The notes under the pieces were generated by a model. The model saw only the letters and a program-made list of their open reading frames with translations, had not been told where the DNA came from and did not search any database. From positions 1,577,598 through 1,641,597 of the forward strand of contig NW_006768777.1 of NCBI RefSeq assembly GCF_000204055.1: a stretch of DNA of 64,000 bases. The letters run 5' to 3'. The stretch is from Melampsora larici-populina 98AG31 (lineage: Eukaryota > Basidiomycota > Pucciniomycetes > Pucciniales > Melampsoraceae). A program made the position numbers and the translations under genes. How positions within the stretch are numbered: position 1 is the first letter of the stretch; the number at the start of each line of letters is the position of its first letter. Shown one piece after another: positions 22,218-31,955 of this stretch.

Positions 22218-22573
22218 GACATCGTGTCACTTAACCATTTTCCTGCTTGGAGAGAACGAGGCTGACGAGAGTTTTCTGCATACCTTGATTTCGTGGCTTT
22301 ACCCGCTTTGGGGGAATCCTGCCGCTGCTGGTTCATGCTGTCTTCTATCTTCGACTTGTCTCTTTTGCCACTCTCCTCTTCTGCCGCTTGGTTGTTTTTG
22401 TTCTTGCACTATTTCCATGTTCCTTGATGGGGTATGGTCGCTTGTTGGCTTGATTGTACGGTCTAGATCTCTTCGTTGTATTGTTTGCGAGTGTCACCCT
22501 GACCAAGGTTGAAACCAATCAAATTCTGACGTGCTGTCTGTGTTTCGGAACCTTCTTTAGCCGCGTACTGCAG

Positions 22574-24555
22574 GGAGCACCCTCGCCGAGAGAATTTGAG
22601 ACTGGCAGTCTTGAGTCTGAATCGTTGTGTAGACCCTGAATCCCCCCCTAACCAGAGGAGGAGAGAAAATACAACTCAGGAAGAGGTTAACCCAGAGCCC
22701 TCTTCAAACTCGTCGTCAGAAGAGGAAGAGAAGACGGTCCTGCCGTTGAAAGAGAGGAAGACGTTCAAGGTGAAAGAGGCGATAGAATGGCCGGCGCCGG
22801 TAAAGACAGAAATGAATATTGAGAGGTGGAAATCCCTGATGTTGGAGACAGGGCTGGAAGATGACATACCATATATTATAAATGGGTTTAAAGAGGGTTT
22901 CTGTCTTGGTATACCTCAACACGACCTTGGAAATCGCCGTTGGTACACTCCGGAAAATCACACGTCGGCCCTAGAGGTAAGGGAAAAAATCAATAAGACG
23001 TTAGAGAGGGAGAGTATGGCAGGAAGGATAGTGGGCCCTTTCACTCACGAGGAGGTCTACTCGAAACTAGGTTTCTTTCGCTCAAACCCCATGGGCAGTG
23101 CAGTAAATGGAGATGGCTCTCTAAGGCTCATCAACGACCTGTCTTACCCCAAGAGAGACCCTTCAATACCGTCAGTAAATTCCTTTGTTGATAAGAGGAA
23201 CTATGAAACTTCGTGGGATGACTTCAAGAAGGTCGCACGCTTCCTGGCAAAGAATCCGGGTGATTGGGAAATGGCCGTCGTCGACTGGGAAAAAGCTTAC
23301 CGTCAACTGAGCGTTCACCACAGCCAGAGAAGATTTTTATGTATAGTCGACTTCCAAGGAAGGGTTTGGATCGATCTGGCCGTGGGCTTTGGGGGTGTCG
23401 CTAGCTGTGGTGTTTTTGGTGCACCTGCGGAAACCTGGAAATGGATTATTATCAAGAAATTAGGCTTCCCTGTTATTTTCCGTTGGGTAGACGATAACTT
23501 AATCTTTCGACGACCAGGAAAGAAGGAGTCACTAAGAGAGATCAAAGAGTTAAGTCTTTCAATGGGAGTGGTCACAAACCCAAAGAAAAACAGGGATTTT
23601 AGAAAGGAACAAAGGTACCTTGGCTTTGTCTGGAATGGCGGGAAGCACACTGTACGTTTACCTACCGAAAAGTTGGACCAGAGGAAGGCACAGGCCAAGG
23701 ATTTCTTGAATTGCTCCGAGAGCTGGAAACTATCACAGGTCAATACGCTGGTAGGCTGCCTGGCACATACGGTGTGCATCGTGCCGCATATGGCCCCTTA
23801 TATGAATTCCATGTATAGGTGGAAGAAGGGATGGAAGAATGACCATGCGAGGAGGAAGACCCCAGAAGATGTACACAAAGATCTGTTGGAGTGGGATGAA
23901 TGTCTTGCCACGTTCGACGCCTGCCCTATTGTACCAAACCCTACCCCGGAGGAGGTAGGGTGGGTAGGAGATGCGGCCTCCTCATATGGGTGAGTAGCGC
24001 TGACACGTTAGGAGGGCCAGGTGTTGAGGAATGAAACTGACCAGGAGCGGGTGACTTCTTCTTGGATCCAGGATTGGAGTATTGGTAGGCAAGTATTGGG
24101 CCTGCTTCAAGTTTGTGGATGCTTGGCAGAACAAGGATAAGGCGTCAGGTCTACGTAGGATTGCCTGGGCAGAGACGGTAGCTGTCTGTCTCGGCCTGCT
24201 GGTCCTTGATAGGACCACAAAAGTGAAGGGCAGAAGGTTTTGGGTACATACGGATAACACGACTACAGAGCACGCTATCCGGAAACGGAAGTCGAGGGAT
24301 CGAGACGTTAACGACGAGTGGAAGTTGATCCAACGTTTGCTGACCAAGTTAGGCTGTAATATCAAGCAGAAACGGGTTTCATCAAAAGATAACAAGGCAG
24401 ATGCTTTGTCTAGGGGGGAACTGAAAGACCTACTTTGGCCCTTTGAGGTTTTGATAACGATCCCGCCAGATCTGCAACCTTTTGTCACCCAGGTCACCCC
24501 TCAACAGTCTGGCTCAGAGGATGCAAAAAACGAAGCACCGTCAAATAGAAGGTGA
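22574..24555 (+). CDS. YR1 reverse transcriptase-RNase H, spliced in frame to Gag
   Basis: Exons 22574-23989 and 24072-24555 (82-bp intron, GTGAGT...CCAG). RT motifs: FRSNPMGSAVNGDGSLRLIND, the motif A aspartate in AVVDWEKAYRQ, FGGVASCGVF, and the catalytic box FRWVDDN. RNase H residues: D in GWVGDA, E in AWAETVAV, D in VHTDNTTTE, D in NKADALSRG. No ATG opens this frame. A donor at 22214 (TTTG|GTGAGA, one codon before the Gag stop) and an acceptor at 22571-22573 (CAG) join Gag to RT in phase, giving a predicted Gag-RT-RNase H polyprotein of 1267 aa from exons 19962-20373, 20722-22213, 22574-23989 and 24072-24555. It copies the element RNA; where in the cell it acts is not shown by the sequence. 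Confidence 0.8.
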
Positions 24556-25654
24556 CGGAGGGAAGGTCACAGAAATCATCGAGCTGAAGAAACTAACGAA
24601 GCCTTTCGGGACTTTCAAGAAGGATGCTTTGGGGATTGACTGATCCGACACAGACGAGATCCAACAACAATTTCTCAGAGGCTCTTGGAAAGATGGTACC
24701 CTTAGACATTATAACTCTGGTGTGGTGAAATTGCTAAGATTCGCGGAGGTGAAGTCAGTGGATAAGACCTTGTTACTTCCGATCAATCCGGATACGCTCC
24801 TCTCGTTTGTTGTTTGGGCATCGAAGAAACATGAAAGCCTGGCTAAAGAGGATGAGTCAGTCAAGACTACGACATTGAAGTCTTATATTGCGGGGATAAA
24901 GGTGTGGCACAAATTTCATCGGAAAGCTTACCCTTCGAGCCAGGATGCCACGGTAGCGGTGCTTCTACGGGCGTCTCTTCAGGTTGAAATAGACATCCAA
25001 GTTGCACGTCGTCTTCGCCCCCCGGTAATGATTTCGGACCTCCTAGCGTTGGTAGACGTTCTATCTCCTCGACACGAACAGGATTTGGTAGTGCTGGCAA
25101 TCGCTCTGGTAGCCTTTTGGGGCACGGCGAGACTGGGTGAACTGGTAACAGATGAGGCCAATAAGCAAATCCCGATCTGGGATGACGTGAAATGGACAGA
25201 AGATTTATCCTACGTCAAAATAGCCTTGCATGGAGCGAAAACTGCTGGTCCAGGAGAGATACAGTATATTACGCTTTGCCGCCAAAAGTCCAGCCTTGAT
25301 CCGATAAGGGTACTGAAACTGCTCTATAATTGGAGGCCCAAAAGACCGACTGATCCGGTGTTCGCTTTCGAAGTAGATGGTATGCTGAGAGGGTTTAAGA
25401 AGAGGATGGGGGTACAACGGCTGAGGGAGGTCTGGAGCGATTCGAAGTCGGGGAAGGCACAAGCCCTGTACGGTCATTCCTTCCGGATCGGTGGAGCTTC
25501 ACTTCGTTGGAATCTGGGAGCTACACGAGAGGAGGTTATGAGATGCGGTCGCTGGGCCTCTGAAGCTTACAAAGTCTACTTACGCAAATTCAGTGATCAA
25601 GAGCTAAAAGAAACTATAAAGTTGTTGAAGTCAATTCGGCTAGAAGAGGATTGA
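24521..25654 (+). CDS. YR1 tyrosine recombinase (343 aa, two exons)
   Basis: The ATG at 24521 overlaps the last 35 nt of the RT-RNase H frame. Exon 1 is 24521-24551, the intron 24552-24653 (donor GTGACG, branch-like TTGACTGAT, acceptor ACACAG), exon 2 24654-25654, total 1032 nt. Splicing removes an in-frame TGA at 24641-24643. Domains: N-terminal core-binding helices (FLRGSWKDGTLRHY...) then the catalytic domain with Arg in FWGTARLGEL, Lys in HGAKTAGPGE, the HxxR box GHSFRIGGAS, and GRWASEAYKVYLRK with the nucleophilic Tyr. It would integrate the circular DNA intermediate. The donor is weak, but the equivalent intron in the second YR element has GTAAGT. Confidence 0.8.
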
Positions 25655-26345
25655 GCGGTTGGAGAGCAAGGTCTTGAAATAATGAAAGGTTGGAGTTTTA
25701 GATGTTCGATGATAGATCTTTGTTTTTAGTGATGGTATGAAATGTGAGGTGATGGAGATATTAAATGCAAGAGATCCACAGATCGCTCAGTGGAGTTCTG
25801 ACCATTGAGTTTAAGGTTTGGGAAGATCATCTGTACGATTGTACATCTAGACAACCTGGGGTAAGGTATTTAAGCTATTGGCTTTAAGATTGTCACTGTA
25901 TGTGCTCTATCGGGAGGCGTCGGACGAGTAAGACGCCCTCATAATTGTTGACCGTAGTGTCAAGGGTAAGGGTGGCCTGCACGAGAGCGGTGAGTTGGGG
26001 GGTTCGACTTCTCCGGCTCATGGTTCTCCTGCACTCGTGAGGTGGGGTTGAGAAGTCTTACCTTCTCAGGTCTGTTCTCTCCCCAAATAGGGGCGGACTC
26101 ACGGGAAAGGTCCAAGGACCTAGCTCGTGACCTCCCCACCCCTCTTTGGGGCCATCCCCACACCACGCATGAAGGTATGTGAGTCAAGGAAGACTCAGTA
26201 CTGGATTCTGGTAGGACAGATTTGAGAGGAGAGGTGCTTCTCTGGAGTGTGAAGATAACAGTAGGAGGTTTCAGGAAACCAACTACTGTAACCCTCCCTC
26301 TGTAGTCAATCGGACTTGCTCCCTCCTCGGGAAAGAAATGGATGA
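25655..26345. other. YR1 3' non-coding region
   Basis: Non-coding sequence after the recombinase stop, with GC-rich inverted stretches (about 25968-26190, including CTCCCCACCCCTCTTTGGGG). It presumably holds the 3' repeats of YR1, but I could not match a partner at the 5' end. Confidence 0.45.
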
Positions 26346-27964
26346 CATGGTCTTCACAAAAAAATAAGTCTTCTATTTAATCTTTCATTATTTCGGACTC
26401 TATCATTTGTCACCTTATCTTATGATTTGTTTTCATTTTTTTTGTGAATGACACATGCTTGCACAGACAACTGACTCAGGTTCCAGCAACCCTATCCTGG
26501 CCAAGGAACTCGAATCGATGTTCATGGATTGTGACGATCCAATATTTTGGAATTCCTCTCGCAATCAAATCCTGTGTTACTGTCACAAACTGGCATTGAC
26601 AGTGAAGGCCAGCCTTGAGGTGATCAGATTAGGAGATCACGGTCAAACAAAACCAACCATACCATCCGGAAAACGTCTTCAACTGCTACTTCCTGACAAT
26701 CATCTCCCCCTGCCAAAGATTGTGATGGCTGACGGCACGGTGTTAGATGAAAATGGCAAGGACAATCAGAACAACAGTGATAATGAAAGAGAAGACATGT
26801 ATCACCATGTAAATATCCGTGTAGCACATCAACGTGCACACACAAAAGACTTTCCTTGGACCCTGTAACAACCCATCAAAGAGGTTCCACGACAAGTACA
26901 TATTCCCCTTATCACCTGGGAGGTTGAAAGTCAGTTGGCCCCCACTGACAACAAAGGATTCTGCAAATCCTTTAAACAAATCACAAAGCACAAAGGGCGC
27001 TCAACAAAAATCTCAGTCTCAATCCGACCAAAAGACTTTGAGATTTATTTCAAAACTCTCCGTGTGTGCACGTCGACGTGCTACACGGATATTTACATGG
27101 TGTATCCTGCTGAAGGTCAAGATATGGAGGCTGGTAAAGATTTGCAGGATGAAGATCAAGCTCCCGACTACAAGACACAAAGAACTGATGGATCTCTTTT
27201 AACCCAAGCAGTTACCAAGGTTAATCTACTACATCTATTTTGAACTCGGTTTGAAAACATGCTAATACTTTCTGGATGCTCACAGGTACGACGAATCCAT
27301 AAACTGATCACCTCAAGTGCTCCACGTCTCAACCACTTCAAGACATGTGCAGCTCAGCTGGCTTTTATTGGCGGAGGACTGATTGCTGCCCACGGTCAAA
27401 CGTGGAATATCTGGTTTGACGCGCAAACACGACTGTGTAAAGCAAAGCCGGTAAGCAATTCAGATTACAATTGATTTACTTAAACCGTTTACTTACTTTC
27501 CTTATTTCAACTCTATATGAACTTTCTTCTTCAAGGTCATCAACTTCATGATCAACAAAGATCAAGAGGGATTTTATGAAGGGATCACCATCTTGCCCAA
27601 TGAGTGGAAAGCTATCGAAGCCTTGAATGAAGTCCTTAATGTTAGTTTAACCTTTTTCGATTCATCTTACACATTACCCGTCCTGATTTGAAAAATGTTA
27701 GTACTTTCTTCAATCAACCAAGAAGATGGAAGGTTATGGCCCAACTGGTGCCTCCGTCCTTTTTCAATACTCTGGTTTGATATCTGTGCTTACCAGTATC
27801 AAACAGAAGACTCCGTATCAAGATTTATCCAACATGATTGGCGGGATGATCAAACAGCTCCGCAATTATCAGACGGAATCCCTTCACTGTGATCCAATTG
27901 TCATGGCCACTATCCTCAATCCAAGGCTTCGACTTGAGTACTTCAAAACTAAATATCCTGACTA
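26346..27964 (+). pseudogene. hAT2 transposase, middle exons (interrupted by a MITE)
   Basis: Resumes after YR1 with CATGGTCTTCAC, matching the hAT1 exon end, then an intron. Next exon: HMLAQTTDSGSSNPILAKEL and CHKLALTVKASLEV (26449 on), followed by an acidic linker. The exon is split by a 300-bp MITE; with one TAT retained the frame continues from EREDMY into PAEGQDMEAGKDL and LLTQAVTK. Further exons read VRRIHKLITSSAPRLNHFKTCA (27288 on), INFMINKDQEGFYEGITILPNEWKA (about 27538-27640) and MATILNPRLRLEYFKTKYPDY (to 27964), where the CACTA-like element enters. Confidence 0.7.
26803..27102. mobile_element. 300-bp MITE in a hAT2 exon
   Basis: Inverted repeats of 41 bp with two mismatches, starting CACCATGTAAATATCCGTG, and a 3-bp duplication TAT (26800-26802, 27103-27105). 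Excising it with one duplication copy leaves the transposase frame open and co-linear with hAT1. The CACC ends and 3-bp duplication suggest a CACTA-related, non-autonomous element; an ORF-based source is not visible in its 218-bp core. Confidence 0.9.
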
Positions 27965-28413
27965 CACCACGAACCCCTCGAAACGGTTTAGCAACCGGTG
28001 CATATTTTTGGTTTTTCAACCAAAATGGCTTGGTGAGCAGAAACGGTTTCTCAACCTTCCTCCGCCGACTGGTTTCAAAACCGGGTCTTCAGACACGGGT
28101 TTAACCCCGAATTGACCTCTATAATTACAATTGCAGTAGCACATATTTTTTACAGTACTCTCACGATGTCTCTGCTGTGGCTCTGTGGGTTTAATGAACA
28201 CTAACAAAGGCAATGTCTTTCATTGAAATTAATACAAATATAAATACAAATAAATAAACATAAATAGATAAGATGGATGATAAGATAATAAAAAATGTGA
28301 GAAATGTAATAAATTCTATATCTGATTGTTTGTAACCACACTTAAAATGAAATGAAATGAATGATAAAATGAAATATAAATAATCTAATAATATACCCGC
28401 CTGTTCATAATTC

Positions 28414-30826
28414 TCATTCTTCATCATCAAACCCTGCATCTTCGTCTTCTTCTTCTTCTTCTGCTTCTTCTTCTGCTTCTTCTGCTTCTTCTTCTTCTTC
28501 TGCTTCTTCATCAAACCCTGCTTCTTCTTCTTCTTCTAACCCCGCATCATCATCATCATCATCACCATCATTCTCATTGTTATCATTCTTCGCGGGGAAC
28601 TTCTTCATTGCATGAAGTTCTTCATCCGCTGGAACAGTATCACCCCATGTATCATTGAGATTATCCATAATCTCCTGGATGACAATCTCGTTGGGAATTG
28701 GGAACAAGGTGAGGGGTCTGATTTCCGCCAATGTCTTCTTGCCCTGGAATAGCTCATTGTCCTCCGTTAAACATTGAATGTAGAATCTGATACACATTGG
28801 TGGTAATGAGCCAGCGTGCCATTTCAATTTTATATAGAGGAGAATCACTTACGCATGTCAATACCTGCTACTTTGACCCCGCAGAAACTCCAATTTCTCG
28901 TCCACGATGCTCCAAAATGTCGCACCGTCTCTGTAATCTTTCTTGTAAAAGCCCCAATGACAGGCTTGCAGTCTCTGAGATGAGACAAATAAAATACCAC
29001 CGTCAACAGATTAAAAATGAAAGAGAACCCTCTGAAAGGATACGGTCGAAGCGACGCACAAGGTAAGCATAACGGGACTTTTGCAGATGTCCCACCTGAT
29101 CAAAGACCTCATCGCGAACAGGAACTCGACCTCCTATTTGACCAATTTCTTTATCGTAAAGCTATGTCACACAAAGATTAGTTTGGGCCAGATGAGAAAA
29201 GGAATACGCGCACATACATTGGCGACAATCGTATTCAACGATGGTACACTACCATTGTCTGTGGTGGTGCGTCGGCCGGGCAGTTGGATGCTTTGAAGCA
29301 GCTGAAAGTCAAAAGGAAACAGTCAGAAATTATTCCAAAAGAAGACACAACAACGTACCTCTGTTTCAAATACTTTTCGCACTTCTTTCAAGACAACATT
29401 GACCAGGGTCTTCACGGCCTTGACTTGGAGGGGTTTGGCATTCTTGCCATAGCCTTTCGGAAGCAACCGTTTTTGCCATTTAATGGGATTGGACATGATT
29501 GCGTCCTGGAAATGTTATAAGTATTCAGCTTGATTCAAAATAAATAAGAAATATAAATGATTTACCATTACTGCAGCATATAAAGAAACTGGGAGTGTTG
29601 CCTTGTCGCCATATTGGTTCTTGGTTGCTGTATAAGCCTGCAGGTCACCTCGTAAAATTGCCTTCATCGCGCTTTGGCGAATAGATTTCTATGATACACG
29701 ATGTGATTAATGTGTTCAAGTTATTGTTAAAATTACACTGTTGGTGGTGGACTCACTCGTAGCTCCTGACCATCCACTTTTGAAAGCCAAGGCGCTGCCG
29801 TGGCAGCGTTGCCGGAGACGCCATGGCCTTGTCGTGACACAAGATCCCGAATTTCACCAATCTGTCGAGTGAGGTCGTTGTATATATTGGTCATCTGTTG
29901 ACAATTTGCCAGCGCAACTGTGGTTGAGGCTATAAATTGTTTGTCAGGCGTCATCGCCTGCCAAAGGGAAGATTTAATAGATCAGTGGTTACACGCTAGA
30001 CAAGTCATCAACGTGAAATCTTACACTACATATTTCACGTCCGCTTGCCATATATTGGTTGTCGAGATCAGCACGGACAGCACATCAGTTGTAGATCTGT
30101 AATCGTGAACCCTGCAAGGGCATAAATCCGTTCGGAAGACGAGCTGAGTGAAAATCGACTTGGTGAACCCTTGCTGGTGCACGACTGCTGCTGGTGTCGT
30201 TGTTGGTGGTGCAGTGATGGGTGTTGTTGCGAGTTTTTTTCTGAGTTACGTACTCGTCCGGGCCGTATTTGTGGGCTTGGGCTATGGCAAAGTGTGAATC
30301 AGTCCAGTCAGTAAAGAAGAAAATCAAGACAGAGAGAAGAGATAAGACAAGAGAGAAAGAAAGAAGAAAACGCACCAATTTGTGCAGCTGATTTGAAGCT
30401 AAACATATCTAAATCTTTCTGGTTGAATGGATCCCGTAAAAGAGATCCAGATGACGCAGGAGGAGGAGGAGTTGGAGTACGATGTCGAGGAGGAGTTGCA
30501 GGAGGAGTTGGAGTCGGGGTACGACGTCGAGGAGATGGTTTTCGTGGAGGAGGACGATTGACCATCTTCTTGGATTTCACCGCCTGAGTCTGAGTTAGCT
30601 TGGCTTGCTTTGGCTGAGGTTGTTCAGATGCGGCCTTGGTGCGTTCACTTGCCCGGCGTTTGGTGACAGGTCTAGTCGGCGGAGCTGTTGACGTAGCCGG
30701 TTTGGTTTGATTGCGAGTACGTCGATTGGTACTCGGATTCTGGGAGGTGGTTGGAGTAGCGGCTGATCCTGGAGGTACATGTTTCTTTGGTGGCTTGGGA
30801 AAGAATCGGCGTTGTGGTTGAGACAT
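28414..30826 (-). CDS. Second gene of the CACTA-like element: basic N-terminus, acidic C-terminus (TNPA-like position)
   Basis: Starts ATG 30826. Exon 1 is Pro/Arg/Lys-rich (FFPKPPKKHVPPGSAATP, then PTPTPPATPPRHRTPTPPPP). Later exons, borders approximate: AQAHKYGPDEYVTQKK (30300-30250), NCQQMTNIYNDLTRQIGEIR (29935-29840, coiled-coil-like), AILRGDLQAYTATKNQYGD (29690-29570), IMSNPIKWQKRLLPKGYGK (29500-29370), YDKEIGQIGGRVPVRDEV (29155-29040), CKPVIGAFTRKITETVRHFG (28970-28880), and a final exon with a long Asp/Glu tract (28570-28425). It sits 1.1 kb downstream of the transposase on the same strand. I do not recognise the family; a transposon accessory DNA-binding protein is an inference from position and charge. 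Confidence 0.55.
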
Positions 30827-31495
30827 GTTTGTTGAATGATGGGTGTGGTGGAGTGATGTAATTGAGAAGTTCAGAGAAACGGGTGGAAGACGTGGGAGAT
30901 ATGTCACATTATTTGTGACATTTGCATGTGACATGCAAGATGACGCACATTGCCAAAGGGAATTATATGAAGATGCCTGATGAGGACGTCACGAGAGAAC
31001 ACTGAGAGAAGGTGCAATGAACTGAATAGGAATTGAAAATGTATTTGAGAAGGAAGATATTCATGAGTTTGGAATTGAAGTGAAAATATTATAAGAAATG
31101 ATCACCTTCCTTCTAGAAAAACAACAAAGATCCACAAGCTGTTAATTGGATTCCTTGCATGTCAAAAGCAAATGATATCTCGGGGATATGGTTCATCAAA
31201 GGATGTTTGACTGCCATACATTTGTCATCACGAGACACTAAATTGAGATTGTGATTGACCCAAAGGAACCTCGAAAGTCGAAACATGAGAAAAGGTTTGA
31301 TATGATATCAAGATCTTAAAGGATCTTTCCGCGATTGCGAGATCACTCTGGAAGTTTGGTTATCTTTTGCTTCACAGGGTTTCCAATGCGCATTCAAAAA
31401 GCTTTATGAGGCTTGTTGTGTCCGCACTCATATTGGAAAACCTTTCACTAAAACCTTTCCTTTGACTTTGCTTTGTTGAATCCTCATTCAGAAAA

Positions 31496-31843
31496 ATGTA
31501 TGTCGTAATCCTTGCTTTGTTACTGTTCATCTCACATTTTGAAACATCTTCTCACGTAGACTTTACAAAGATGGATGCGAATGCGTCAAGCAGCGACTCT
31601 AGACTTGAACATGGCTTCCAATGTCTCGAATATGCACGCAAATTAATGATCCTCAAAGAGTTGTGGTACCAGAAGTTCATGCAACTTCAAGTTCAAATGC
31701 ACTATTTCGAAGCACCTTTTAACGGCGATATTGTGTTGCCGATTCAAATGACCAAAAAGATGAGACTACTTCGAAAGGAATGTGTGGACTACTTGCGCTC
31801 AAAGGACACTAAGAAAGACACGGACACTAAGAAAGACACTTAA
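31496..31843 (+). CDS. Small secreted-protein ORF inside the CACTA-like transposon (115 aa)
   Basis: An intronless ORF. Residues 1-20 form a convincing signal peptide (MYVVILALLLFISHF core). The mature part is rich in Met, Gln and aromatic residues (LMILKELWYQKFMQLQVQMH) and ends in a short repeat KDTKKDTDTKKDT. It has few cysteines and no recognised domain. It is opposite in strand to both transposon genes and lies in the gap between them. It could be a captured host gene carried as cargo, a transposon-borne effector-like gene, or a chance ORF. The upstream 60 bp is CT-rich, as at other rust start sites. Confidence 0.5.
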   Translation: MYVVILALLLFISHFETSSHVDFTKMDANASSSDSRLEHGFQCLEYARKLMILKELWYQKFMQLQVQMHYFEAPFNGDIVLPIQMTKKMRLLRKECVDYLRSKDTKKDTDTKKDT

Positions 31844-31955
31844 GTTGTCAGAGGATTGCAATGTAAGTTGAAATTTCCATCAATAAATATAATACAATAT
31901 AATACAATATCAATTATTAATGTTAAATATCTTTGCAGTATAACAACAAACTCCT

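Larger units (their letters stand above)
18405..26345 (+). mobile_element. YR1: tyrosine-recombinase retrotransposon (DIRS/Ngaro-like), about 6.8 kb plus a solo LTR
   Basis: Encodes Gag (19962-22217), RT-RNase H (to 24555) and a tyrosine recombinase (24521-25654). This gene set is diagnostic of YR retrotransposons. There is no methyltransferase, unlike DIRS1, which points to the Ngaro-like side. Boundaries are deduced from the interrupted hAT2 exon: its coding sequence ends near GGGCAAATTCCTCA (18391-18404) and resumes at CATGGTCTTCAC (26346). No target duplication is visible, as expected for YR elements. All three ORFs are open once introns are removed, so this copy could be autonomous. I could not identify its split direct repeats. 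Confidence 0.75.

Noticed and set aside
24641..24643. In-frame TGA as an inactivating mutation of the YR1 recombinase
   Set aside because: It lies inside an intron supported by phase, a branch-like motif and the equivalent intron in YR2.
28191..28514. Poly-Lys/Gln minus-strand ORF
   Set aside because: Alternative frame of the Asp/Glu-tract exon; a shadow of the real frame.
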